In this document: piece after piece, positions 24,996-33,176 of the stretch | Layout: every line of letters starts with the position of its first letter | Position numbering within the stretch: the stretch's first letter is position 1 | From: Flagellimonas lutaonensis | Lineage (GTDB): Bacteria > Bacteroidota > Bacteroidia > Flavobacteriales > Flavobacteriaceae | NCBI RefSeq assembly: GCF_000963865.1 | Contig: NZ_CP011071.1 | Coordinates: 2,174,501 to 2,238,500, forward strand | DNA length: 64,000 nt | Direction: 5' to 3' | Program-made: the position numbers and the translations under genes | The notes under the pieces: generated by a model | What the model was told of the DNA's origin: nothing | Databases searched by the model: none | Seen by the model: only the letters and a program-made list of their open reading frames with translations

Positions 24996-25604
24996 ATGGG
25001 GAAAAAGGCATATAATTCGGAACAACGTCAAAATGATCTTTCAAGAAAGATCAGTACGGGTTTGGAGCGAATCTCGCAGGCCTATAAGGCCTTGCTTTGG
25101 AACAAGGCAAAGGTCTTTGGTCTCAGCCCCATTCAGATACAGATCTTGATTTTTTTGGCACACCACAAGCGCGAGCTCTGCAATGTGAGCCTATTGGCAC
25201 AAGAGTTCAATGTCACCAAACCTACCATCAGCGATGCCGTCAGGGTGCTTGAAAGCAAAAAAATGATCATTAAAGACTATTCCTCACCTGACAACCGATC
25301 TTATACCATTTTACTCTCGGGCCTTGGGGATGAGGTGGTCAAACAGACCGAAGACTTTGACGACCCCGTGGCCTTGCAGGTTGAGGGGCTTAAAACCAAC
25401 GAAAAGGAAGCGCTTTTCAGAATCTTGGCAAAGTTGATTTTTCAACTGAACCGTATGGGTATTTTAACGGTACAGCGCACCTGCTACGGCTGTAAGTTCT
25501 ATCAAAAGAGTACCGAAAATCACTATTGCAACCTGCTCGAAAAACCGTTGATGGACAGTGAAATCCGATTGGATTGCCCTGAATTTGAAGAAAAGTCAAT
25601 TTAG
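24996..25604 (+). CDS. MarR family transcriptional regulator with C-terminal cysteine cluster
   Basis: From the ATG at 24996 the protein has 202 residues; an upstream TTG frame (24951) crosses a perfect hairpin gtcccgc / gcgggac (24970-24988) and is rejected. The winged helix is clear: LSPIQIQILIFLAHH, SLLAQEFNVTKPTISDAVRVLESKKMI and a wing SPDNRSYTILLS. The C-terminus has four cysteines in CYGCKFYQ, YCNLL and LDCPEF, suitable for metal or redox sensing. A shared palindrome suggests it controls itself and the thioredoxin-like gene. It overlaps gldA tail to tail by 3 nt. Confidence 0.85.
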   Translation: MGKKAYNSEQRQNDLSRKISTGLERISQAYKALLWNKAKVFGLSPIQIQILIFLAHHKRELCNVSLLAQEFNVTKPTISDAVRVLESKKMIIKDYSSPDNRSYTILLSGLGDEVVKQTEDFDDPVALQVEGLKTNEKEALFRILAKLIFQLNRMGILTVQRTCYGCKFYQKSTENHYCNLLEKPLMDSEIRLDCPEFEEKSI

Positions 25605-26494
25605 TTGGTCAACTCAGTGAACAATGCTTCCAGATTCTTGTTCTTCCTACTTAATTGAAGACACTTCAATTTATTGTCATGGGCAAAGTCGAAAACGGCG
25701 GGGCGCATGTCCCTAGAGGTGTCAAAAGTGATTTCGTACACAAAACCAGCAGTATTTTTAACAGCGGCCACGTTGGGAAGTTTGTTCAGCAATACTTCCT
25801 CGACCCGATAATCGAACTCCACTTCAATTATTTGCTCTGAATCTTCGCGTAGGTCTTTCAACTTCTTGTCGGCCACGATTTGCCCCTTATTGATAATGAT
25901 GACCCTGTCGCATACCGCCTCTACCTCTTTCATGATGTGCGTTGAGAGTAGAATGGTTTTTTCTTTCCCAATCTCACGTATCAATTTTCTGATTTCGATA
26001 AGTTGGTTGGGGTCGAGCCCAGTGGTGGGTTCGTCCAAGATCAACACTTCGGGGTCGTGCAACAGTGCGGCTGCCAGACCCACCCTTTGGCGATACCCTT
26101 TTGAAAGCTGCCCTATCTTTTTGTGTGCCTCGGGCGTTAATCCTGTTAATTCAATTATTTCGTCTATCCGGCTTTTGGCCACTTTATAGACATCGGCATT
26201 GAAACCCAGATACTCTTTGACATACATATCAAGGTATAACGGATTGTGTTCCGGTAGGTACCCGATACTCTTTTGAACCTGTCCAACATCTTCTGACACA
26301 TTGAACCCGTTGACCTCGGCAGAGCCTTCGTCGGCTCGGTAATAGGTGGTCAATATGCGCATCATGGTCGACTTGCCGGCCCCGTTGGGTCCAAGAAAGC
26401 CAACAGTTTCCCCTTTTTTAATGGAGAAGCTGACCTCGTTCAATGCTTTTTGCTGACCGAAGGTCTTGGTGATGTTGTTGACGGTGATGGACAT
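25601..26494 (-). CDS. gldA: Gliding motility ABC transporter ATP-binding protein GldA
   Basis: A 297-residue ABC ATPase: Walker A GPNGAGKST (35-43), the signature LSKGYRQRVGLAAALLHDP, Walker B LILDEPTTGLDP and H-loop LSTHIMKEVEAVCDR. Sequence throughout, including SIGYLPEHNPLYLDMYVKEY and the C-terminal KNKNLEALF, matches the GldA type that works with GldF and GldG in gliding. Those partners are not in this window. A candidate -7 element TATTTTTG lies at 26512-26519 on the minus strand. Confidence 0.9.
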   Translation of the reverse strand: MSITVNNITKTFGQQKALNEVSFSIKKGETVGFLGPNGAGKSTMMRILTTYYRADEGSAEVNGFNVSEDVGQVQKSIGYLPEHNPLYLDMYVKEYLGFNADVYKVAKSRIDEIIELTGLTPEAHKKIGQLSKGYRQRVGLAAALLHDPEVLILDEPTTGLDPNQLIEIRKLIREIGKEKTILLSTHIMKEVEAVCDRVIIINKGQIVADKKLKDLREDSEQIIEVEFDYRVEEVLLNKLPNVAAVKNTAGFVYEITFDTSRDMRPAVFDFAHDNKLKCLQLSRKNKNLEALFTELTN

Positions 26495-26816
26495 ATAACT
26501 GAATTTGATTCCAAAAATAAGGCTTATGGGCGTTTTGTATATTTTAGATCAATACTTTTTTCATCGATAAAATAGTATCTAAAAAATAGGCCAGTCTCGT
26601 TTTTTCTCGTTCAGCCAGAATTCCTTGGACACAAAATCAAAAAAACGATTTGATGCAATTTGTCGGCGTTGCCCGAATACGTCATACTGGGCAAGTAGAA
26701 GTATTGGCATTGGAACAATGAAAATCCTAAATCCACAAAATAATCATTGTTTGACAAAGAAATCTTTAAAGAATAGGGGCTAAACGACCCAGAATCAAAA
26801 AAAACATACCAAAGTC
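26495..26816. other. Intergenic region between divergent gldA and the pheA leader
   Basis: The left end holds the gldA promoter area (TATTTTTG, 26512-26519, minus strand). The rest has no recognisable gene; a minus-strand frame across 26611-27021 has an odd composition and overlaps the attenuator, so it is not accepted. Confidence 0.5.
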
Positions 26817-26846
26817 TTTGATTTCTCAACGGAAACGCTAATCTTA
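26817..26846 (+). promoter_or_regulatory. Promoter of the phe/tyr biosynthesis operon
   Basis: TTTG at 26817-26820, an 18-nt spacer and TAATCTTA at 26839-26846. The start site expected near 26853 would leave about 13 nt before the leader peptide ATG. Confidence 0.5.
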
Positions 26847-26865
26847 GCCGAGAATTACAAGCAAC

Positions 26866-26937
26866 ATGACAAATACGTATTTCTGGAACGGTTTTTATTT
26901 CTACTTCTTTTTTGGAAGAGGTACGGGACTGTTCTAG
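26866..26937 (+). CDS. Phe/Tyr-rich leader peptide of a transcription attenuator
   Basis: A 23-residue reading frame too short for the usual ORF search. After MTNT it reads YFWNGFYFYFFFGRG and ends TGLF: seven Phe, three Tyr and one Trp, with the run FYFYFFF at residues 10-16. The downstream operon makes phenylalanine and tyrosine. Ribosome stalling at these codons when charged tRNA is scarce would leave 26924-26930 (cgggact) free to pair with the 5' arm of the terminator at 26964-26970 (agtcccg), preventing termination. When translation runs to the stop at 26935, the ribosome covers that segment and the terminator forms. Confidence 0.88.
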   Translation: MTNTYFWNGFYFYFFFGRGTGLF

Positions 26938-26962
26938 TATACGCAACGTATAAAAGCATATG

Positions 26963-26991
26963 AAGTCCCGACCTAAAATCGGGACTTTTTT
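26963..26991 (+). terminator. Attenuator terminator before pheA
   Basis: Perfect 9-bp stem aagtcccga (26963-26971) with tcgggactt (26979-26987), 7-nt loop and a run of six T. Its 5' arm is also complementary to 26924-26930 at the end of the leader peptide frame, giving an exclusive antiterminator. A small hairpin tatacg / cgtata (26938-26952) lies in between. Confidence 0.88.
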
Positions 26992-27015
26992 GTTGCCCTT
27001 TTTTAAAAAAAAATG

Positions 27016-27056
27016 CAACACCTCGAACTGTCACACTGAATTTGTCGAAGTGTTGT
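27016..27056 (+). repeat. CTGAATTTGTCGAAG-type repeat between attenuator and pheA
   Basis: caacacctcga at the left pairs with tcgaagtgttg at the right. The core resembles a CTGAGNTTGTCGAAG repeat type, related to but distinct from the TGAGCGNAGTCGAA family. Confidence 0.5.
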
Positions 27057-27079
27057 TTCGGGGCCCCAACAATTTTAAA

Positions 27080-27910
27080 ATGGGTTTAAAAATCGCCATA
27101 CAGGGAATCAAGGGAAGCAACCACCATCAGGTGGCCAAAGAATTCTTTGGCCAAAATATTGAATTGGTCGAGTGCCTTTCTTTTGATAAAATGATCGACC
27201 ATTTGCTGAATGGCACGGCGGACAAAGGGGTAATGGCCATCGAAAACTCGATTGCCGGCAGCATTATTCCGAACTACAATTTGGTGTGCCAGAACAAGCT
27301 GCACATTATTGGCGAACATTATTTGAACATTCACCATAATTTAATGGTGCTGAACGGGCAAACCATTGATGATTTAGAGGAGGTACGGTCGCATCCCATG
27401 GCATTGCTACAGTGCATGGATTTTTTGAAGCAGTACCCCCATGTAAAATTGGTAGAGGATGTCGATACTGCAGAAACGGCCAAACAAATCCAAGAAGGAC
27501 AACTGAGGCATATTGGGGCGATCGCACCAAAGGCAGCCGCAGAATTGTATGGCCTTACCATTATCGCGCCAGAGATCCAGACCATTAAAAATAATGCCAC
27601 GCGGTTTATTGTCATCAAAAAACAGAACAAGGTGTTGCCCAAAGAGGAAATCAACAAGGCTTCGCTTCGGTTTATCACAGACCACAAACGGGGCAGTTTG
27701 GCAACTGTTCTGAACGTAATGAGCGATTGTAACCTGAACTTGACCAAAATACAATCGCTGCCAGTGATCGAAACCCCTTGGAAATATGCTTTTTTTGTGG
27801 ATGTGACCTTTGGGCAGTACGATCATTTTGCCAAGGCGAAGTCTTTATTGGAAATAATGTCGGAAGATTTTACCGTTTTGGGTGAATACAAAAATGCGCT
27901 GTTACCATGA
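27080..27910 (+). CDS. pheA: Prephenate dehydratase with ACT domain
   Basis: From the ATG at 27080 the protein has 276 residues; the frame is open upstream into the attenuator terminator, so earlier starts are rejected. IAIQGIKGSNHHQVAKEFF, AIENSIAGSIIPNY and NNATRFIVI are dehydratase motifs; the C-terminal ACT domain (GSLATVLNVMSDCNLNLTKI ... SLPVIETPWKYAFFVD) binds phenylalanine for feedback control. No chorismate mutase domain is fused; that activity sits on the aroG fusion downstream. It overlaps the aminotransferase by ATGA. Confidence 0.93.
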   Translation: MGLKIAIQGIKGSNHHQVAKEFFGQNIELVECLSFDKMIDHLLNGTADKGVMAIENSIAGSIIPNYNLVCQNKLHIIGEHYLNIHHNLMVLNGQTIDDLEEVRSHPMALLQCMDFLKQYPHVKLVEDVDTAETAKQIQEGQLRHIGAIAPKAAAELYGLTIIAPEIQTIKNNATRFIVIKKQNKVLPKEEINKASLRFITDHKRGSLATVLNVMSDCNLNLTKIQSLPVIETPWKYAFFVDVTFGQYDHFAKAKSLLEIMSEDFTVLGEYKNALLP

Positions 27911-29052
27911 TAGTGGCCGATAGATTACATACGGTCCAGGAATACTATTTCTCAAAGAAGTTAAGAGAAGTCAGGCAATTGATTTCGGAAGGCCGACCTA
28001 TCATCAATATGGGTATTGGTAGCCCGGATTTGGCACCTTCACCCATTGTAATGGATACCTTAAAAGAGGCCATTACGGATACAGGCGCACATCAGTACCA
28101 AAGCTATCAGGGCTTGCCGGCACTTCGTGTGGCAATCGCCGATTTTTATAAGCAAAAGTTTGGCGTTCGCGTAGACCCTGAAAATGAGGTGCTGCCCTTG
28201 ATGGGCTCCAAAGAGGGCATTATGCATATCAGTATGGCCTTTTTGAACAAGGGTGATGAGGTGCTGATTCCAGATCCGGGGTATCCTACCTATGCCGCGG
28301 TGACCAAATTGGTCGAGGCGGTGCCCAAGACGTATGGGTTGAAGTCTGAAAATGGTTGGTTCCCTGATTTGGAGGCGCTTTCCAAAGAAAACCTCTCAAG
28401 GGTAAAATTGATGTGGGTCAGCTATCCACATATGCCCACAGGGGCCACGGCTTCGGAAGAACAATTGAAAAAATTGGTGGCATTTGCCCAAAGGCACAAT
28501 ATTCTGTTGGTAAATGACAATCCGTATAGTTTTGTCCTCTCAAAAAATCCGACCAGCATTTTGGCCATTGAAGGGGCCAAAACCTGTGCCATTGAATTGA
28601 ACTCACTGAGCAAAACCTTTAACATGGCGGGTTGGCGCGTGGGCATGGTCTTAGGGCGCCCAGATATAATCAGCGCCATTTTAAAGGTCAAGAGCAATAT
28701 GGACTCAGGAATGTTCTACGGAATACAGAAAGGTGCCATTGCGGCCCTTAAAAGCGGAAAAGAATGGTTTGAAAGTCTTGATGCAGTCTATACCAAACGA
28801 AGGGAGCTACTGTTTACGTTGATCGAAAAATTGGGCTGTTCGTACGACGCGAATGCAGTGGGCATGTTTGTATGGGCGAAACTTCCTGAAGGGGTGGGGT
28901 CTTCAGAGGCATATATCGATGATCTTCTTTACGACAAGAACATTTTTATTGCCCCGGGCACCATTTTTGGCAAAAATGGCGAGGGATATATTCGTTTTTC
29001 ACTCTGTGTAAAGGAAGAAAAGATAATGGAAGCAATAAAGAGGTTTAACTAA
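27907..29052 (+). CDS. Class I/II aminotransferase of the aromatic operon
   Basis: A 381-residue fold-type I PLP enzyme. The PLP lysine is K236 in NSLSKTFNMAGWRVG; GSKEGIMHISMAFLNKGDEV, DPGYPTYAAV and FSLCVKEEKI fit the aspartate / LL-DAP type aminotransferases. The usual YPNNPTGA motif reads YPHMPTGA. Position between pheA and tyrA suggests transamination of phenylpyruvate, hydroxyphenylpyruvate or prephenate. Substrate cannot be settled by sequence. Confidence 0.85.
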   Translation: MIVADRLHTVQEYYFSKKLREVRQLISEGRPIINMGIGSPDLAPSPIVMDTLKEAITDTGAHQYQSYQGLPALRVAIADFYKQKFGVRVDPENEVLPLMGSKEGIMHISMAFLNKGDEVLIPDPGYPTYAAVTKLVEAVPKTYGLKSENGWFPDLEALSKENLSRVKLMWVSYPHMPTGATASEEQLKKLVAFAQRHNILLVNDNPYSFVLSKNPTSILAIEGAKTCAIELNSLSKTFNMAGWRVGMVLGRPDIISAILKVKSNMDSGMFYGIQKGAIAALKSGKEWFESLDAVYTKRRELLFTLIEKLGCSYDANAVGMFVWAKLPEGVGSSEAYIDDLLYDKNIFIAPGTIFGKNGEGYIRFSLCVKEEKIMEAIKRFN

Positions 29053-29057
29053 ATGTC

Positions 29058-29079
29058 AGGTCAAGCAAAGTCGAGACCT
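29058..29079 (+). repeat. Decayed TGAGCGNAGTCGAA hairpin repeat before tyrA
   Basis: Arms aggt and acct remain complementary around CAAGCAAAGTCGAG. It overlaps the false N-terminal extension of tyrA (from ATG 29053). Confidence 0.6.
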
Positions 29080-29085
29080 AATGGG

Positions 29086-29952
29086 ATGGAAAATATTGTA
29101 ATCATAGGGATTGGATTGATCGGTGGCTCTTTTGCCAAAGACATCAGAAGGCTGCGGCCTAAAACACAGGTTTTGGGCATCGATGCGAATCTGGAACATT
29201 TGAATGAGGCCGAACAACTTGGAATCATTGACGGAACAACCACCTACCAAGATTTGTCAAAGGCAGATATGGTAATCGTTTCCATACCTGTTGATGCACT
29301 GGTTCAAGAGCTTCCAAAAATACTCGACGCCGTCGACGATGATTGTGTTGTAATCGATGCGGGTTCTACAAAAGCGTTGGCCTGCAAGGTGGTCGAGAAC
29401 CATTCGAAGCGAAGAAACTTTTTGGCCTGCCATCCTATTGCGGGCACAGAGTTTTCGGGTCCGTCTGCAGCGTTGGAAGGCCTGTACGATGGCAAGACAA
29501 ACATTATCTGTGAGGTGGAAAAAACAGCCTTTAAACTGCAAGAAAGGGCTCTTGAACTGTTTCAGCAGTTGGGCATGCGCATTCGCTATATGAATCCTGA
29601 GGCGCACGACAAACATATTGCCTACGTATCGCATTTGTCGCATATAAGCTCTTTTATGTTGGGCAAGACCGTAATCGAAAAAGAGAAGAACGAACGTGAT
29701 ATTTTTGACATGGCAGGCAGTGGCTTTGAGAGCACGGTTCGCCTTGCCAAAAGCTCACCGGCCATGTGGACGCCCATTTTTGAGCAGAACAAAGAAAATG
29801 TGGTCGAGACCTTGGAAGAATATATCCTAAACCTGACCGAATTCAAACAACTGTTGCTAAACGATGAGTTTGAGAAAGTCTATCAAGAAATGGACAATAC
29901 AAACCGGATAAAGGAAATATTAAAAGGAATTCCCGTTGGAAATGAGAAATAG
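29086..29952 (+). CDS. tyrA: Prephenate dehydrogenase
   Basis: From the ATG at 29086 the protein has 288 residues and starts MENIVIIGIGLIGGSFAKDI, with the Rossmann GxGxxG at once; the earlier ATG (29053) only adds repeat-encoded residues. CHPIAGTEFSGP, AHDKHIAYVSHLSHISSFML and GSGFESTVRLAKSSPAMW are the active-site segments. It makes 4-hydroxyphenylpyruvate from prephenate. Confidence 0.93.
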   Translation: MENIVIIGIGLIGGSFAKDIRRLRPKTQVLGIDANLEHLNEAEQLGIIDGTTTYQDLSKADMVIVSIPVDALVQELPKILDAVDDDCVVIDAGSTKALACKVVENHSKRRNFLACHPIAGTEFSGPSAALEGLYDGKTNIICEVEKTAFKLQERALELFQQLGMRIRYMNPEAHDKHIAYVSHLSHISSFMLGKTVIEKEKNERDIFDMAGSGFESTVRLAKSSPAMWTPIFEQNKENVVETLEEYILNLTEFKQLLLNDEFEKVYQEMDNTNRIKEILKGIPVGNEK

Positions 29953-30087
29953 CAAATATAAAATGGGACATTCTGAAAATTTTATCAAGCCGTCAGTTCG
30001 AATGTTCAAAAGCTGATACGGAATGGGCTGAGATCAATGCCGAGAAACAATACAAAAGAAACAAACTAAGAAACACATACAATACAA

Positions 30088-31170
30088 ATGGAAAATTCAA
30101 AAGATCTGAGGAAATGGTTGGACGATATGCAATTACCCCATCCATTGGTAATTGCGGGCCCGTGTAGTGCCGAAACCGAGGAGCAGGTGCTGAAAATAGC
30201 CCATGAGCTTAAAGATTCAGATGTAAACTATTACCGTGCAGGCATATGGAAACCCCGCACAAGACCTGGAAACTTTGAAGGGGTAGGGGCCATAGGCTTA
30301 AAATGGCTACAGAAGGTAAAAGCCGAAACAGGTCTTAAAACGGCTACAGAGGTGGCCAATAGAGCACATGTCGATTTGGCCTTGGAGCATGACATAGATA
30401 TGCTTTGGATTGGGGCGCGCTCGACGGTGAGCCCTTTTATCGTGCAAGAAATAGCCGACGCATTGGAAGGTACCGATAAAGTGGTATTGATAAAAAATCC
30501 GGTAAATCCTGATTTATCCTTGTGGCTTGGGGCAGTTGAGCGTTTGCATTCGGCCAACATCAAAAAGTTAGGAGTTATTCACCGCGGTTTTTCCACCTAT
30601 GAGAAGACCAAATACCGTAATATTCCAGAATGGCAAATGGCCATTGAATTGCAGACCCGCTTCCCAGATTTGCCTTTGATCAATGATCCGAGCCATATCA
30701 CCGGTAAGCGTGACATGGTATTTGATGTTTCGCAGACCGCCCTAGATCTTAATTTCGACGGACTCATGATCGAGACACACCATGACCCGGACAATGCATG
30801 GAGTGATGCGGCCCAGCAAGTGACCCCTTCAGTTTTAAAACAAATGTTCAAGGACCTTAAAATGAGAAAAGAAACTGATGAAGAGGCCGAATACAACGCA
30901 CAGTTGGCGAATTTGAGGGCCCAAATAGATGTGCTTGACAACCAGCTCATCGAGCTGTTGGGAAAACGAATGAAAGTATCTGATGGTATCGGTGAATTGA
31001 AGAAAAAACGCAATGTGGCCGTACTGCAGACCAACCGTTGGAACAGCATCTTGGGCAACATGATTTTAGAGGGCGAGCAACGGGGCTTGAGCGAAGAATT
31101 CGTTTTGCGTATGTTCAAGGCCATCCACCAAGAATCCATCAACCATCAAGAGAAGATCATCAACGCCTAG
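30088..31170 (+). CDS. Bifunctional DAHP synthase / chorismate mutase
   Basis: A 360-residue fusion. Residues 1 to about 265 are a type Ib DAHP synthase (VIAGPCSAETEEQVL, YRAGIWKPRTRPGNFEG, DPSHITGKRDMV, DGLMIETHHDPDNAWSDA). Residues about 270-360 are an AroQ chorismate mutase helix bundle (LRAQIDVLDNQLIELLGKRM). It thus joins the first shikimate step and the branch step to prephenate. It is the last gene of the attenuated operon; a 135-nt gap without a visible promoter precedes it. Confidence 0.93.
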   Translation: MENSKDLRKWLDDMQLPHPLVIAGPCSAETEEQVLKIAHELKDSDVNYYRAGIWKPRTRPGNFEGVGAIGLKWLQKVKAETGLKTATEVANRAHVDLALEHDIDMLWIGARSTVSPFIVQEIADALEGTDKVVLIKNPVNPDLSLWLGAVERLHSANIKKLGVIHRGFSTYEKTKYRNIPEWQMAIELQTRFPDLPLINDPSHITGKRDMVFDVSQTALDLNFDGLMIETHHDPDNAWSDAAQQVTPSVLKQMFKDLKMRKETDEEAEYNAQLANLRAQIDVLDNQLIELLGKRMKVSDGIGELKKKRNVAVLQTNRWNSILGNMILEGEQRGLSEEFVLRMFKAIHQESINHQEKIINA

Positions 31171-31191
31171 TGTCAAGCTGCAAGGGTTTCA

Positions 31192-31773
31192 TTACCGTAC
31201 TGAAAAATCAAAAAACATGAAATCAGAAAAAAATTCAGTATTCAAGATATCTTGGTGAACAAAACAGTATTCGCCTTTTTCAAGTTTTTGAAGTGGGGTG
31301 ACCACAAATACGTTTTCTTGAACTTGCTCAAAGGTAAACGGAATACTGTTTGCAACGATGCGGGTGCCCCATGCATTTTTTTCTTTTAAAATATGTCGTC
31401 TATTCTTGTTGCTTTTGGCATTTAACTCAAGTAACAAGAATTCTTTGGGCGATGTTGCACCCCTGAAACTTCTTCCAGGAAATTGAACTGTGGTATCATC
31501 GACCAGATGTCTGTCCATTTGAAAAATGAAAACAGGATTTTCGGTCTTTTGGGAAGCTTCGGCCGATAACAAAAAAGGAATCCTTTCTTGGGCAATCAAA
31601 CCGAAAGTGAAGATTGCCAGAGGGGTTTTTGCAAACGTATGGCCACCAAGAACGCTCGCATATATTTGTTCGCCAGTGTCTTCAAAATAGATGCCGATTT
31701 CTGAATCTGTTGGCTTAAATTGAGCGAAGGCAAGAGCAGGCATGAACAAAAAGAGCAGCAAATATTTTCTCAT
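31192..31773 (-). CDS. Hypothetical secreted protein
   Basis: A 193-residue protein I do not recognise. It has a clear signal peptide (MRKYLLLFLFMPALAFAQ) and a mainly beta-rich mature part with no cysteine cluster or catalytic motif. It converges with the aroG fusion, 21 nt apart. A divergent promoter region separates it from the GIN-domain gene. Confidence 0.7.
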   Translation of the reverse strand: MRKYLLLFLFMPALAFAQFKPTDSEIGIYFEDTGEQIYASVLGGHTFAKTPLAIFTFGLIAQERIPFLLSAEASQKTENPVFIFQMDRHLVDDTTVQFPGRSFRGATSPKEFLLLELNAKSNKNRRHILKEKNAWGTRIVANSIPFTFEQVQENVFVVTPLQKLEKGEYCFVHQDILNTEFFSDFMFFDFSVR

Positions 31774-31879
31774 GGCGGTCTGTTTATGTTTTGTGAATCA
31801 AGAAATATGCCAATAGTTAAAGAAATAGTGTAACAATTCAGTTTATCTTTCATCTTTCAAAAAACTAAAAAACACTATT

Positions 31880-32554
31880 ATGAAGACCATCATTGCCTTT
31901 TGTATTGCCTTGGCAACCTTGTCAGCTTTTTCACAGCGCACCATTGATACCGAAGTAGGTGAGTTCAACGAAATCAAGGTGTTCGATTTGATTGAGGTCA
32001 ACCTGATTCAATCAGACGAGAATAGAATATCGATCAAGGGGCGTAATGTGGACGACATCAAATGGGTCAACAAAGATGGGGTGTTGAAATTGCGCATGCA
32101 GTTGGAGAAAAAGTTTCAGGGAGAAGATACATTCATCGAGGTGTACTATACCAATTTGAACGTTATTGATGGCAATGAAGGGGCCAAAATCACCTGTAAC
32201 GAATTGGAGCAGAAAAAAAGGATTGAACTTCGCGCCCAAGAAGGTGCCCAGATAAAAATTGGTATGGATGTTGACGATGTCGATATTAAAGCCGTTACAG
32301 GGGGTGTCATCGAGGCATCGGGCTTGGCGAAAAACCAATCGATTGTGTTGAACACCGGTGGTGTTTTTGATGGTCGAAATCTCAAAACCTCTAATTCAGA
32401 AGTAAAGATATCGGCAGGTGGTGAGGCAGAAGTGTTTGCCTCAGAACGTATTGACATTGATGTGAAGGCCGGGGGTGATGTAACCGTCTATGGCCAACCG
32501 AAAGAGGTGAATAAAAGCACTTTTGTTGGGGGCAGGATCAGAATAGTGGATTGA
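31880..32554 (+). CDS. GIN domain (DUF2807) secreted protein
   Basis: A 224-residue protein with a signal peptide (MKTIIAFCIALATLSAFSQ) and one GIN domain: FDLIEVNLIQSDENRISIKG, then a right-handed beta-helix-like series with repeated G/A turns (KISAGGEAEVFASERIDIDV). It has no lipobox cysteine, unlike the copy at 22560. Function unknown. It is followed by a bidirectional terminator. Confidence 0.82.
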   Translation: MKTIIAFCIALATLSAFSQRTIDTEVGEFNEIKVFDLIEVNLIQSDENRISIKGRNVDDIKWVNKDGVLKLRMQLEKKFQGEDTFIEVYYTNLNVIDGNEGAKITCNELEQKKRIELRAQEGAQIKIGMDVDDVDIKAVTGGVIEASGLAKNQSIVLNTGGVFDGRNLKTSNSEVKISAGGEAEVFASERIDIDVKAGGDVTVYGQPKEVNKSTFVGGRIRIVD

Positions 32555-32575
32555 ACATAATAACGACATTTTACG

Positions 32576-32607
32576 TAAAAAGCCCCGCATATGTAGCGGG
32601 GCCTTTT
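32576..32607. terminator. Bidirectional intrinsic terminator
   Basis: aaaaagccccgc and gcggggcctttt form a GC-rich 7-bp stem flanked by A and T runs, between two convergent genes. Confidence 0.88.
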
Positions 32608-32629
32608 GATTTCAGGGATATGGTAACAA

Positions 32630-33070
32630 TTATTTTTTAAAAAAATATCTGGTAATAAAAATACCTTGGCCATCGCCTTTACCACCTTCACTTTCGACGG
32701 CGCTTACCACAAACTCCAAGCTCCAACCGTCCGCTATCATGGTATTGATCATTGAAGTGATCAATGCATCGTTGGCTGCAATGTTCTGAAAACGGATACC
32801 ACCCAGATTGTAAAAATTCAAAAGTTTGGTTTCCTCAAAATTCTTGACCCTGATTTCGCCTCGTTTTGATTTGTTCCGTGTGTTGTCTTCTTCGGTCTGT
32901 ACGCTGGTATATTCTCTATAATCCTTGTCTTCCAAGGCGTTGACAATTCGTGATCGCCCAAGTCCGTTGGGTACAATAGACTCCACACTGGTAACCACCT
33001 TATACTGTTGCGCACTTAGGTCAAAGGTTGCGGCCAAGGCCAAAAGTGCGATAAAAATGATTTTTTTCAT
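32630..33070 (-). CDS. Hypothetical secreted protein
   Basis: From the ATG at 33070 (minus strand) the protein has 146 residues with a signal peptide (MKKIIFIALLALAATFDLSAQ); the longer frame would remove the signal from the N-terminus. The mature part YKVVTSVESIVPNGLGRSRI ... DGWSLEFVVSAVES resembles small conserved Bacteroidota proteins with a DGW(E/S)L segment as in DUF4177, but the match is weak. Function unknown. Confidence 0.7.
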   Translation of the reverse strand: MKKIIFIALLALAATFDLSAQQYKVVTSVESIVPNGLGRSRIVNALEDKDYREYTSVQTEEDNTRNKSKRGEIRVKNFEETKLLNFYNLGGIRFQNIAANDALITSMINTMIADGWSLEFVVSAVESEGGKGDGQGIFITRYFFKK

Positions 33071-33176
33071 ACTTGATTTGTGTTTGTTGTTAAGATGTAC
33101 CAATGTTAAAGCGAATTTGTAAGAAAAGAAAATTGTTTCTTTGCTATTGTATGAAATGTTATGAACATTGTATTTG

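Noticed and set aside
21394-25604. Genomic island or phage remnant
   Set aside because: The genes are envelope and regulatory types common in the family, with no integrase, tRNA boundary or visible shift in composition.
26611-27021. Minus-strand reading frame of 136 residues opposite the attenuator
   Set aside because: No signal or domain, rich in rare residue runs, and its frame is explained by the T-rich leader peptide and terminator on the other strand.
26960-27079. N-terminal extension of pheA
   Set aside because: It would start inside the terminator stem and be encoded by a repeat; the family fold begins at ATG 27080.
29053-29085. N-terminal extension of tyrA
   Set aside because: The extra residues come from a decayed hairpin repeat; the Rossmann motif follows ATG 29086 immediately.
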